From Salsipaludibacter albus (GTDB lineage: Bacteria; Actinomycetota; Nitriliruptoria; Nitriliruptorales; Nitriliruptoraceae), in NCBI RefSeq assembly GCF_019798055.1, contig NZ_JAHOPH010000015.1:1-64000 (forward strand): a DNA stretch of 64,000 bases. Reading direction: 5' to 3'. The translations under genes were made by a program, and so were the position numbers. Shown here piece by piece: positions 24,421 to 33,211 of this stretch; within the stretch, counting starts at the first letter, position 1, and the number at the start of each line of letters is the position of its first letter. The notes below the pieces were generated by a model. It had not been told where the DNA came from. It did not search any database and saw nothing but the letters and a program-made list of their open reading frames with translations.

Positions 24421-26360
24421 CCCGCGTCCGCGTCGTCTCGCGTCGCGTCGGGGCGCTCGACGTGCCCGAAGCCCTCCAGGGACACCAGGGCCTTCCACGC
24501 CCGTGCCACGGATCCCGGGACGGACGGGTCGTGCTCGGCGAGCGGGACGTCGTCCGACGCCAGCGCGGCCGCCAGCTCGGCCGCCAGCACCGGTGCGGAG
24601 AACGACGTCCCACTCCACACGGCGAAGCCCCGGTAGTCGTCGGGGTCCAGTGCGGTGCGTCGGGTGCCGAACGCGGTCTCGACCTCGACGTCCGGACTCG
24701 CGCCGGCATCGACCAGCGGGAAGGTCGAGACCAGCGAGACGCCGGCGCGCCAGGCCGTGACCCACGGGCCGTCGTTGCTGAACAGCGCGGACGATCCGTC
24801 GGGGTTCGTCGCGCCCACGGCCACGAGCGGGACCAGGTCACCGTGCAGGGGCAGGGTCGGCTGGCCGTCGTCCACCGGCCCGGTGTCCCCCTGGTCGGTG
24901 TCCGCGGGCGGTTCGCCGTCGGACGGCGCCGGGACCGGTGGGCGTGGCAGCCGCTGTGCCAGGGCACCCGGCCAGCACGGCCGGACGGTGGCGTCGTTGC
25001 CGGCCGAGGCGACGACCGCCACGCCCAGCATGCCGAGCGCGCGCAGTCGCGGCTCCAGCAACTCCGTGAAGGCGGGGTCCTCGGGCCGTTCGTGGTAGTA
25101 GCCCAGCGACAGGCACACGACGTCGACCAGCCCGTCGCGGTGGCCGGTCACGTTGCCACCGTGGCGCGCGACGAGTTGCCGCACGACCAGGGCCGACAGG
25201 ATCCGCAACAGCTCGCCCTCCGGGACGACGCCGTCCGCGCCGTACAACGGCACGCTCACGATCCGGGCGTCGGGGCACTCCTGGCGCACCAGGCCGGCGA
25301 TGAAGGTGCCGTGTCCGGCCTGGGACTCCAGCTGGCGCAGCAGGGGGTCGGACACGAGCGGGTCGTCGACCAGCGCGTGGTCACCCAGCGGCAGCGAGGA
25401 CGACGTCGCGGTGCCGACCCGGGGCAGGCGCTCGACGACGGGCGGGCGGTCGTGCGCGTCGTCGGGGAAATCCCCGAGCCACGGATGCGGCTGGACCGGC
25501 GTGTCGACGATCGCGACGACCGGACCCGGGCGTGACTCGTCGGGCCCGACGGGTGCGGGTCCACGCCAGGTCACCGGCATGCGACCCCCGGCACCCGGCA
25601 CGGCGTACCGGGCGATCGAGGCCCCGAGCGGGTTGCCGGCGCCGAACGCACCGCCAGAGGTGAACGGACCGCCCGAGGTGAATGGACCACCCGAGGTGAA
25701 CGGGCCGCCCGACGTGAACGGACCGCCCGACGTGAACGGACCCCCCGACGTGAACGGACCACCGGACGTGAACGGCTGGCCGGACATGGTCGGCATCCCG
25801 ACCAGGTGGTCCAGCGCCAGGACGAGGTCCTCGTCGGCGTGACGCAGCAGGACCAGTGCCCGCCACGCGTCGGGCGGATCGTCCAGCGGGTGCTCGGTCA
25901 CCAGCCGCAGGTGGACCGTGGTGTCGCAGGCGAGCTCGAGGGCATCCTGCTCGACCGGGGTCAGGGCCATGTCGGCGACGAGCCCGCGCAGGTCCGGCTC
26001 CCGATCGTCCTGCTGGACGCGGAACGACTCGCCGGCGTCGTCCAGGAGCTCGTTGACGTGGGCGACGAGTCGCTGCGGGTCGTGCGGGGCCTCGCAGGTG
26101 CGGTCGCACTCGTGACCCTCGGGGAGGGGCGTGGTCCGGGCCAGGAGCCGATCGGCGCAGTACCGCGTCGGCCGGCAGGCGGCGGCGCCGTGGTCGTCGT
26201 GGCGATGCCGCACGTGCCGGGTCGCCTCCACGGGGTCGAGGTGTCGCGCCGCCCAGCGACGCGCCGCACCGGGTGGAACGCCGACGTCCGGGTCGTGGTC
26301 ACCGGCGGGAAGTCGTTGGTCGGCGGCGTAGTCGGCCGCGCGGTCGTACCTGGGAATCAT
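24417..26360 (-). CDS. Intracellular subtilisin-like serine protease (S8-1) with repeat hinge
   Basis: A 647-residue S8 protease without signal peptide. Catalytic residues: Asp286 (VVAIVDTPV), His350 (GHGTFIAGLV), oxyanion Asn in SAGNDATVRP and Ser586 (SGTSFSAP). The N-terminal 195 residues are unique and include a Cys cluster (C62, C68, C85, C89) with nearby His residues that could bind zinc. Residues 196-237 are seven perfect PFTSGG repeats just before the catalytic domain. ATG 26360 has GAGGGG 6 nt upstream. It overlaps CHAT-1 by 4 bases and follows the small protein by 52 bp. The domain order is shared with S8-2 at 29719-31530, but the N-terminal domain and repeats differ completely. Confidence 0.88.
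   Translation of the reverse strand: MIPRYDRAADYAADQRLPAGDHDPDVGVPPGAARRWAARHLDPVEATRHVRHRHDDHGAAACRPTRYCADRLLARTTPLPEGHECDRTCEAPHDPQRLVAHVNELLDDAGESFRVQQDDREPDLRGLVADMALTPVEQDALELACDTTVHLRLVTEHPLDDPPDAWRALVLLRHADEDLVLALDHLVGMPTMSGQPFTSGGPFTSGGPFTSGGPFTSGGPFTSGGPFTSGGPFTSGGAFGAGNPLGASIARYAVPGAGGRMPVTWRGPAPVGPDESRPGPVVAIVDTPVQPHPWLGDFPDDAHDRPPVVERLPRVGTATSSSLPLGDHALVDDPLVSDPLLRQLESQAGHGTFIAGLVRQECPDARIVSVPLYGADGVVPEGELLRILSALVVRQLVARHGGNVTGHRDGLVDVVCLSLGYYHERPEDPAFTELLEPRLRALGMLGVAVVASAGNDATVRPCWPGALAQRLPRPPVPAPSDGEPPADTDQGDTGPVDDGQPTLPLHGDLVPLVAVGATNPDGSSALFSNDGPWVTAWRAGVSLVSTFPLVDAGASPDVEVETAFGTRRTALDPDDYRGFAVWSGTSFSAPVLAAELAAALASDDVPLAEHDPSVPGSVARAWKALVSLEGFGHVERPDATRDDADAG
25651..25776. 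repeat. Seven 18-bp in-frame repeats inside S8-1
   Basis: Seven units of 18 bp with consensus CCGCCCGACGTGAACGGA on the plus strand encode PFTSGG on the minus strand. Units differ by one to three bases, mostly synonymous, so the protein repeat is perfect while the DNA has drifted, implying selection on the peptide. Confidence 0.95.
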
Positions 26361-26412
26361 GGTCGCCCCTCGTGGTGCGGTCGCCGAGCCCGGGTGCCCG
26401 AGGACGGGCTCG

Positions 26413-26928
26413 TCACAGTTCGACGGCCGGCGTGATCATCGTCGCCCGACCGTCGGGCTCCTCCACCAGCAACTGGACCTGGCCCCGGGGGACCTCATCG
26501 AACCAGAAGCGGCCGCGCTCGGCGGCCGCTCGACGGGTCTCTCCCGGGATGCGCAGGGCGATGACGGCATCGTCCGCGCCGGTCAGCCACCCGTCGATGC
26601 GGACGAGCCGATGGCCGGACGGGGACACCGTGATCGTCATGGACGTGCGCTCGGAGGAGAACGTCATCGTCGCCGTGTCCGTGTCGGCGGCGTCACCCCC
26701 GCGCACGCCGGACCCCGCGAGGAGGTCCTCGCGCTGGATCTCGGCCACCTCGGCGTACACCTCGTCGAGCGCCACCGCGAAGGTGATGCGGCCGACGAGG
26801 CCCGGCGGCACCGGGTCGAGCGTCTCGGCGGCATGTCGGAGGGTGGTCAGGACGTGGGCGTCGACGGTGTCGAGCGGTCCACGTGCGAGCACGGCGGGGT
26901 CGTGTTCCGAGGAGGGCTCGTGGGGCAT
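26413..26928 (-). CDS. Small protein heading the S8-1/CHAT-1 unit (copy B)
   Basis: A 171-residue paralogue of the sigma-coupled protein at 20239-20754. Shared features are the helical N-terminal LDPVPPGLVGRITFAVALDE, then TMTFSSERTSMTITV, RIDGWLTGADDAVIALRIPGETRR and WFDEVPRGQVQLLVEE in a beta-rich C-terminal domain. ATG 26928 has AGGAG upstream. It precedes S8-1 by 52 bp and lies 185 bp after the CHAT-2 stop. Its presence next to both the sigma factor and the proteases makes it the link between regulation and proteolysis in this island. No catalytic motif is visible, and no membrane helix. Confidence 0.75.
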   Translation of the reverse strand: MPHEPSSEHDPAVLARGPLDTVDAHVLTTLRHAAETLDPVPPGLVGRITFAVALDEVYAEVAEIQREDLLAGSGVRGGDAADTDTATMTFSSERTSMTITVSPSGHRLVRIDGWLTGADDAVIALRIPGETRRAAAERGRFWFDEVPRGQVQLLVEEPDGRATMITPAVEL

Positions 26929-27113
26929 CGGTCGCTCCTGGGCGGTCAGGCGGTCGGGCGGTCGTGGCGTCTCAGGTCGTGACGGGGGTCACGGGGCGGG
27001 TCGCGTCGGGTCGGGGCAGGACCGTGACGGACGTCGGGCAGCGGTTGGGAGGCACGATGTCGGCGACTCGATACCTGCGGGGGCCGACTCGTGCGACGAG
27101 CGCACATGACGTG

Positions 27114-29708
27114 TCATGCCGACCGCCTCCGTGTCGTGACGTCCGCCACCGGACCGAGGCCGTTGCCCAGCACCACCATGGGCGCGACACCACCGTCGTC
27201 GCCGGCATCGGCCACCACGCGGCTGACGGCACGGGCCGGGGAGGATCCGCCCGCGAGGTACCGGTGCAGTTCGCTGCCCACGCGCGCCGCCACGTCGTCG
27301 CGGATGGGTGCGACCGCCCCCACCACCACGTCCACCCCCGTGTCGAGCAGTGCTGCGGCGAAGCCAAGCGGCTCGTCGCCCGGACGCATGGCGTGCTCGG
27401 CGACGTCGCACGCCGACAGCACGACCAGGCGCGTGGCGGTCGCCCGTGACAGGTCGTGGGCGTAGAAGGGACCGTCCTCGAGCCGGACCGACGAGAACAG
27501 CGGCGCGGCGGCGTGGTGGACGCCGTGCGCCGCGAGGTGGACCACCTCCGCCTCGGCCAGCGCGGCCCGCAGGTGATCCCCCCGGGCCGCGGTCGCCCGA
27601 CCCGTCGTGCCCCAGGTCGCCGCGACGTCGGCGACCTCGTCGTGCGCCCGGTCGAGGTCCGGGCCGGCGAGGGCCCGGACCACGGGGGCTGACGTCGGGG
27701 GACGCCCGCGGCGACGGACCCAGCGGGTCGCACTGGGCGAGGTCACGGTGCCGGCACCCGCACGACTGGGGAGCAGCGACCACGGGACCAGGGCCAGGTC
27801 GGCGTGGGGCACGACGACGAGGTCGCGGCCGGGTGCGTCGAGCGGCGTCGCCAGCAGGGCGTCCAGGCGGGCCAACCCGTCCCGCAGTGAGTCTCCCACC
27901 ACGCCACGCATCGCAGGGGGCAGGCTGGAGAGGTTGACCACCCGCAGGTCGGCCCGCACCCGCCCGACCGCCCCGAGGATCGGGCCGATCGGACCCAGGC
28001 GGATCGGCGCGGCCTCGCGGGCCGTCACCCGGAGGGCGACCAGGTCGTCACCCGAGCGGACGAACGAGACCGACACGGCGTCCCCACGACCCAGTTCGGC
28101 ACCGAGCTCGTCCAGGGAGACGATCGGGTCGGGACCGTCCTGCGACGCACCACCGGACTGGCGCCAGGCTCGTCGACGCAGGTCCTCGCGCAACCGGCCG
28201 GCCCGGTCACCCCACGCCTCGCGCTGCGACTCGGGGGCCTCGACCTCGCGCCACCGGCGGTCCTCGAGCGCGCGCAGCTCGGCGAGCAGGCGGCGGTCGG
28301 CGTCGGGGAGGTCGGCCCGCACGGGGGTCAGGCGTGACGACGCGGCATGGGCCAGGTCCACCGCACGATGCAGCTCCTCGACGGATCCACGGGCAAGGGC
28401 GGCCTGCACCCCGATGTCGACCAACGGACGTCCGTGCAGCGCCATCGCGGTGCGCAGGTCACGCGAGCCCACCTGCGACTGTGCGTCGGCCAGTGCCGCG
28501 ACCCCCTCCTCGACGACGACCAGCACGTCCGGATCCTCGCGTGCCAGTGCCACGGCCGCCCGGCACAGGTGCCACCGCAGCCGGATGCGTGGCGTGGCCC
28601 AGTCCGGCACCTCGATCGCACGCAGCTCGAGCTCGGCGCTCGCGAGTTCGCCCATGGCACACGCGATGTCGATCGCCAGCAGGCGCGCAACGAGCTCCAC
28701 CTCCGCATCGACCTCGCCGGCCTGGTCGACGAGGTCCAGCGCGCGCCGTCGCAGGGGACGCAGGTCCCGTGACGGCAGCGCGCCGGTGGAGACCCGCTGG
28801 CGCGCGACCTCCACCACGACGAGCTCGGCCCGCCGCCACCACCACGGGTTGTCGGTGGTCGCGAACAGGTCCTCGGCCATGGCGGCGAGCTCGGCCGAAC
28901 GCTCGAGATCACCTGCCACGAGCGCGGCCTCGGCCCGGACCAACGTGACCTCGCCGACGTCTCGTCCGCGCTGTTCACGCTCGAACAGGGCCTGTGCACG
29001 GGCGAGGAGGGCGTCGGCCTCGTCCACCAGCCCGGCCTCGATCAGGACCCGTCCACGATCGAGCAGGCCGATGGGCTCCGGCGTCTCGGTCGTCCCGTCG
29101 TCGTGCTCACCGGCCGTCGCCATGCCGGCGATCGCGCGGGGGAGGTCGCCGTCGAGGGAGGAGAGGTAGGCCAGGTTGTGCCGTGCCTTGTAGGCCGTCC
29201 TGGGCTGCCGGGCACCGGAGGCCTCCGCCACCGCGCGGACGAAGTCGCGCCGCGCCTCGGCCCGGTGGCCCAGCTCCATCCGGAGCACGCCACGGTTCAG
29301 CACCATGGATGCCCGGTGGCTGGGGCTCGTCAGGTGCAGGATCGGCTCGGCCGCGAGGAACGCCTCGAGCGCCTGTTCCATCCGCCCTGCCCGCAGGAGG
29401 AGGATCGCCCGCTGCCCGAGCAGCGCGACCCGCAGGTCGTCTGCATCCGGGGGGAGGAGCGACTCGGCCCGCGTGAGGTGGTCCAGCCCCGGCACCGGAT
29501 CACCCGTGATGTCGGTCTCGGCGAGCGCGAGCCCCAGGAGCGCGCGAACCCGCAGTCGGTCCGTGTCGTCGTGCGACGGAAGGTCGTCGAGCCCGGCCAG
29601 CGCCTGTCGGTAGCAGGTGATGGACGCCGCCGGGGCGCCGTGGTTGACATGCGTGCGCCCGGCTTCGACCAGTTCGGCCATGGCGGCGACCGCGTCGCGC
29701 TCGGTCAC
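27114..29708 (-). CDS. TPR-CHAT caspase-like protease (CHAT-2)
   Basis: An 864-residue paralogue of CHAT-1: TPR-like repeats over about 1-560, then a CHAT domain with His728 in HLAAHGVHH and Cys767 in LSACDVA, both intact. Conserved flanking blocks (PLFSSVRLEDGP, GDEPLGFAAALL) match CHAT-1 closely, while the TPR half is much more divergent, as expected if target recognition has changed. Start is GTG 29708, 10 bp after the S8-2 stop; it gives the same N-terminal length as CHAT-1. The frame remains open upstream but over the S8-2 gene. The 185 bp that follow contain a 6-bp inverted repeat around 27105-27118 next to the stop and a small GTCACG hairpin, without a clear terminator. Confidence 0.87.
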   Translation of the reverse strand: MTERDAVAAMAELVEAGRTHVNHGAPAASITCYRQALAGLDDLPSHDDTDRLRVRALLGLALAETDITGDPVPGLDHLTRAESLLPPDADDLRVALLGQRAILLLRAGRMEQALEAFLAAEPILHLTSPSHRASMVLNRGVLRMELGHRAEARRDFVRAVAEASGARQPRTAYKARHNLAYLSSLDGDLPRAIAGMATAGEHDDGTTETPEPIGLLDRGRVLIEAGLVDEADALLARAQALFEREQRGRDVGEVTLVRAEAALVAGDLERSAELAAMAEDLFATTDNPWWWRRAELVVVEVARQRVSTGALPSRDLRPLRRRALDLVDQAGEVDAEVELVARLLAIDIACAMGELASAELELRAIEVPDWATPRIRLRWHLCRAAVALAREDPDVLVVVEEGVAALADAQSQVGSRDLRTAMALHGRPLVDIGVQAALARGSVEELHRAVDLAHAASSRLTPVRADLPDADRRLLAELRALEDRRWREVEAPESQREAWGDRAGRLREDLRRRAWRQSGGASQDGPDPIVSLDELGAELGRGDAVSVSFVRSGDDLVALRVTAREAAPIRLGPIGPILGAVGRVRADLRVVNLSSLPPAMRGVVGDSLRDGLARLDALLATPLDAPGRDLVVVPHADLALVPWSLLPSRAGAGTVTSPSATRWVRRRGRPPTSAPVVRALAGPDLDRAHDEVADVAATWGTTGRATAARGDHLRAALAEAEVVHLAAHGVHHAAAPLFSSVRLEDGPFYAHDLSRATATRLVVLSACDVAEHAMRPGDEPLGFAAALLDTGVDVVVGAVAPIRDDVAARVGSELHRYLAGGSSPARAVSRVVADAGDDGGVAPMVVLGNGLGPVADVTTRRRSA

Positions 29709-29718
29709 GCCCGGGACA

Positions 29719-31530
29719 TCACGCGGGAGTCGGGTCGCCGTCGACCGCGTCGACGTCGGACGACCGCGGTTCGGTGGGGAGTTCGCCCAGGGCAGCGAGC
29801 GCCACCTTCGCGCGGCTCTCGATGGAGTCACCCGCGCTGGCATGGCCGGCGTCCACGAGCGCCCGGGCCAACTGGCCGGCGAACAGCGGCGTGGCGAAGG
29901 AGGTGCCACTCCAGGTCGCGAACCCGTCCCGGTAGTCGTCCTGGTCGAGGCCACTGCGGTGACCGGGCGACCACAGTCGCTCCAGCTGGGCCCCGGGGTT
30001 GCCGGAGGCGTCGACCCGCGGGAAGGTGCTGACGAGCGACGCGCCGCGCCGCCAGTGGCTGACCCAGCGTGCCTCGTTGCTGAACAGCGCCACGGTCCCG
30101 TCGGGATTGGTGGCGCCGACACACACCATCGGGGCCGACGGTGGCGGGGCCGGCTCGGCGAGCCCGTTGGGTGCCAGGGCTGCAGGCACGCAGGGCCGGA
30201 CCGTCGCGTCGTTGCCCGCCGAGACGACGACCGTGACCCCGGTCGCCTGCAGGGCCCGGATCGCACCCAGCACCTGGGCGGTGTGTTCGACGTCCTCCAG
30301 GGTCTCGTGGTAGTAGCCCAGCGACAGCGAGACGATGTCGATGGGCGGCCGGGCCGGGTCCCCGGACCGCAGGGCATCGTCCTGGCGGATCGCCAGCAGC
30401 AACAGGGCGTCCAGCAGGGCGTGCTCGGCGATGACGCCGTCGACCTCGAACAACGGCACCGACCTGATCCGTGCCGCCGGGCACGCCTGGCGGACCAGGC
30501 CGGCGATGAACGTCCCGTGACCGGCAAGCGTCTCGAGCCCGCGCAGCAGTGGCTCCGACGACGTGGGCGCACTCGCCTGCGCCGAGGCCGACGCGATGCT
30601 GCTGCCGTCCTGCATCGTCACCGCCTCGCCGATCCCGGATCCCTGCAACCATCCGTGCTCGGCGTCCACGGCGGTGTCCATGACCAACACGACCGGACCT
30701 CCCGGGTCCGCGTCGTCCGGCGTCGCCCAGCCCGGACGTGCCACCGGGGCGCGGCCGCCCCGCCCCGGCACGGCGTAGGCGGCCACGCTGGCCCCCGGGG
30801 AGTGGCCGTCGTACATCGGATGGCCGTCGTACATCGGATGCCCGTCGTACATCGGGTGCCCGTCGTACATCGGGTGGAGCGTGACGGCATGGTCGAGGCC
30901 GACGAGCGCCTTGCCGAGTGCCCGTCGACCCACCGGTGGTGACTGGATCCGGGACCGGAGGACCTGGAGGATCGGCCACGCATCGACCGGTGGCAGGACC
31001 ACATCGCCGGACCGGACGGTGATGGCCAGCGGGACCGCCCTGGCGCGCTCGACCAGCGCCCGGACCCTGCGGTCACGGACCCCTTCCACCAGCCCCGCCC
31101 AGTCCCGGGCCTCGCCGTCGGGCCCGGACATCTCGACGGGCTCCACCTCGACCTTGATCCCGGCGTCCGTCGCGAGCTGTTGCTCGACGATCACCCGGAC
31201 CTCGGAGATCACCTCGTCCAGGACCTCGTCGACGCCGTCGCGCCCACGAACCAGGAGGTGGTTGCCGACGTAGCACGTCTCGAAGGGGTCGTCGTCCTGG
31301 GCACCGAACGGCGGGGCGGCGGTCGCCGGGTCGAGCAGCCGGAGCCGCAGGCGTGCGCGTGCCTCCGACGGGATCCGGATGACAGGGGCCCGATCGAGCA
31401 ACGGGACCCTCGATCGGCGCGCACGATCCTGTTTTCCCGGTGGCTGTGGGAGCCGCGCCCCCTCGCGACCGAGGAGCCACCGCAGCTCGTCACGCACGTC
31501 CTTCGGGGAGAGGGGCTCGGAGGCAGTCAT
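29719..31530 (-). CDS. Intracellular subtilisin-like serine protease (S8-2) with repeat hinge
   Basis: A 603-residue S8 protease, paralogous to S8-1 in the catalytic half: Asp285 (VLVMDTAVD), His338 (GHGTFIAGLV), Asn in SAGNDATVRP and Ser544 (SGTSFATP). The N-terminal 210 residues are unrelated to those of S8-1 and lack its Cys cluster. Residues 219-242 are four HPMYDG repeats immediately before the conserved SPGASVAAYAVPG that opens the protease domain. No signal peptide. ATG 31530 is the first gene of the island and lies 150 bp after the amidase stop on the same strand; no clear promoter was recognised there beyond a CCGACG/CGTCGG hairpin. Confidence 0.87.
   Translation of the reverse strand: MTASEPLSPKDVRDELRWLLGREGARLPQPPGKQDRARRSRVPLLDRAPVIRIPSEARARLRLRLLDPATAAPPFGAQDDDPFETCYVGNHLLVRGRDGVDEVLDEVISEVRVIVEQQLATDAGIKVEVEPVEMSGPDGEARDWAGLVEGVRDRRVRALVERARAVPLAITVRSGDVVLPPVDAWPILQVLRSRIQSPPVGRRALGKALVGLDHAVTLHPMYDGHPMYDGHPMYDGHPMYDGHSPGASVAAYAVPGRGGRAPVARPGWATPDDADPGGPVVLVMDTAVDAEHGWLQGSGIGEAVTMQDGSSIASASAQASAPTSSEPLLRGLETLAGHGTFIAGLVRQACPAARIRSVPLFEVDGVIAEHALLDALLLLAIRQDDALRSGDPARPPIDIVSLSLGYYHETLEDVEHTAQVLGAIRALQATGVTVVVSAGNDATVRPCVPAALAPNGLAEPAPPPSAPMVCVGATNPDGTVALFSNEARWVSHWRRGASLVSTFPRVDASGNPGAQLERLWSPGHRSGLDQDDYRDGFATWSGTSFATPLFAGQLARALVDAGHASAGDSIESRAKVALAALGELPTEPRSSDVDAVDGDPTPA
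30803..30874. repeat. Four 18-bp in-frame repeats inside S8-2
   Basis: Four units of TGGCCGTCGTACATCGGA type (two with TGCCCG...GGG) encode the HPMYDG repeat on the minus strand. They occupy the same place in the protein as the 18-bp array of S8-1 but share no sequence with it. Confidence 0.95.
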
Positions 31531-31680
31531 GGAGCGTCCGTGGTGTCGGGGGTTGGGGCCGCGGCCGGCCGCGCGGGCCGAGGCATCGGAGTCGATGGTG
31601 CGACGTCGTGATACGCCGACGGGCGTCGGAGGCCCATCTCGGTCGAGGAGCGCACGTCCCCGTGGACAGGGCGCACGCGG

Positions 31681-33111
31681 TCACGGCATCGGACCGCGGG
31701 GGTCGATGGGCCTCGGATCCAGCCCCAGGTCGGCCTCGAGGACGGCACCGGCAGCCAGGACCACGTCCTCGCGGCGTGGCGGCCCGACCAGTTGCAGCCC
31801 CACCGGCAGCCCGGACGCGGTGACGCCCACCGGCACGACCAGGGCCGGTGAGGCGACCGTCGTGGCCAGGAAGGTGATCTTGACCCAGTCGATGTAGGTC
31901 GCGAAGTCCATCCCGCGGTACGACGACAGCGAGCGGGTCTCCAGGCTCGGTGGTGGGACGATCGCGGCCGGCAGGGCCAGCAGGTCGACGTCGTCCAGGA
32001 ACGCGACCCAGCGGGCGTACACCTCGGCGCGCAGGCGGCGGCCACGGGCCTGGTCGGCGCCCGTCAGGTCGCGGCCGTGGCCGACGTTCCACTGGACGTC
32101 GGCGTTGGTCTCGTCCAGCCGGTCGCCGATCACCTCGCCGAAGTCGGCCTGCAGCCGGGCCCGCAGCAGGTGGTAGGCCTCGTGCAGCCCGGTCGTGTCC
32201 GGACTGGCCTCGACCACGTCGGTGCCCAGGGCCGCGAGGCGCGCGACCGCCGATCGACAGATCACGACTACCTCCGGGTCCACGGTGGTGTAGCCATCGA
32301 GGTCGGGCGTGAACGCGAGCCGCCGCGGCGGCTCGGCGTGGTCCACGACGTCGACGTACGCCCGGTCGGGGACGGGCAGCGACATCGGGTCACGCCGGTC
32401 CACCCCGGCCATCGCGTCCAGTCCCAGCGCCACGTCCCCGACGGTCCGACCCATCGGCCCGGACACGTTGACGTCGTCGAACGGGTTGCCACCCGGACCG
32501 CGCACCACCCGGCCGGGGGTGGGACGCAACCCGACCACGCCGCAGAACGAGGCCGGCGTGCGCAGCGAACCCCCCACGTCGGTCCCCTGCGCGAGCCACA
32601 CCTGGCCGGTCGTGAGCGCCGCGGTGGCCCCACCCGACGAGCCGCCCGGACTGCGCGTGGTGTCCCACGGGTTGCGGGTCGCGCCGAACACCTCGTTGGT
32701 GGTGTGGGCGCCGTTGCCGAACTCGGGGGTGTTGGACTTGGCGACCACGATCCCGCCCTTGGACTCGAGTCGCTCGACCAGCAGGTCCGAGGTCTCCGGC
32801 ACCCGGTCGGCGAACAGCGTCGACCCCCGGGTGGTCCGCACGCCGGCCACGTCCGTGAGGTCCTTGATCGCCAGCGGCAGTCCGCCGAGCCAGCCACGGT
32901 CCACCTCGGTGCCGGTGACACGGGCCGTCTCCTCGAGTCCACGGGCACGGTCCAGGGCCCGCTCCCCCACCACGGTCGGCAGGGCGTTGACCGCGCCGTC
33001 CACGTCCGCGATCCGGGCCAGCGAGGCCTCGACCAGCTCGCTCGGCCGGACCTCGCCGGCCCGCAGCTCCGCCACGGCCCGGCGCGCCGTCCACCCGATC
33101 ACCTCGTCCAC
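31681..33111 (-). CDS. Amidase signature family amidohydrolase
   Basis: A 476-residue amidase with the Ser-cisSer-Lys triad: Lys in PLAIKDLTDVAG, cis-Ser in SPGGSSGGATAAL and the nucleophile Ser in TDVGGSLRTPASFCG. The family hydrolyses carboxylic amides, and includes fatty-acid amide and aryl-amide hydrolases; the lack of a gatB neighbour argues against a GatA role. GTG 33111 was chosen because GAGG lies 7 nt upstream and a TAGCGT -10 box 49 nt upstream. Divergent from an acetyltransferase gene. It precedes the protease island on the same strand, but the 150-bp gap suggests a separate unit. Confidence 0.87.
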   Translation of the reverse strand: MDEVIGWTARRAVAELRAGEVRPSELVEASLARIADVDGAVNALPTVVGERALDRARGLEETARVTGTEVDRGWLGGLPLAIKDLTDVAGVRTTRGSTLFADRVPETSDLLVERLESKGGIVVAKSNTPEFGNGAHTTNEVFGATRNPWDTTRSPGGSSGGATAALTTGQVWLAQGTDVGGSLRTPASFCGVVGLRPTPGRVVRGPGGNPFDDVNVSGPMGRTVGDVALGLDAMAGVDRRDPMSLPVPDRAYVDVVDHAEPPRRLAFTPDLDGYTTVDPEVVVICRSAVARLAALGTDVVEASPDTTGLHEAYHLLRARLQADFGEVIGDRLDETNADVQWNVGHGRDLTGADQARGRRLRAEVYARWVAFLDDVDLLALPAAIVPPPSLETRSLSSYRGMDFATYIDWVKITFLATTVASPALVVPVGVTASGLPVGLQLVGPPRREDVVLAAGAVLEADLGLDPRPIDPRGPMP

Positions 33112-33160
33112 GTCTCCACCTCGCTGCGCGCCGCCGGTCCGACCGGGGGGCACGTCGGAC

Positions 33161-33180
33161 ACGCTAGGTGGGCGTAGCCT
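33161..33180. promoter_or_regulatory. Back-to-back -10 boxes between amidase and acetyltransferase
   Basis: Minus-strand TAGCGT (33161-33166) and plus-strand TAGCCT (33175-33180) are separated by 8 bp, so the two divergent promoters overlap and should compete for polymerase. Confidence 0.45.
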
Positions 33181-33211
33181 CCGGGGCATCGTGCGACGGG
33201 AGGACGCCCGG

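Noticed and set aside
25651-25776. Regular 18-bp repeats as a possible CRISPR array
   Set aside because: The repeats are contiguous with no spacers, are in frame and encode a perfect hexapeptide repeat; no cas genes are present.
20000-33000. The protease island as a recently acquired mobile element
   Set aside because: No integrase, transposase, flanking repeat or tRNA was found, and GC content and codon use look like the rest of the window.
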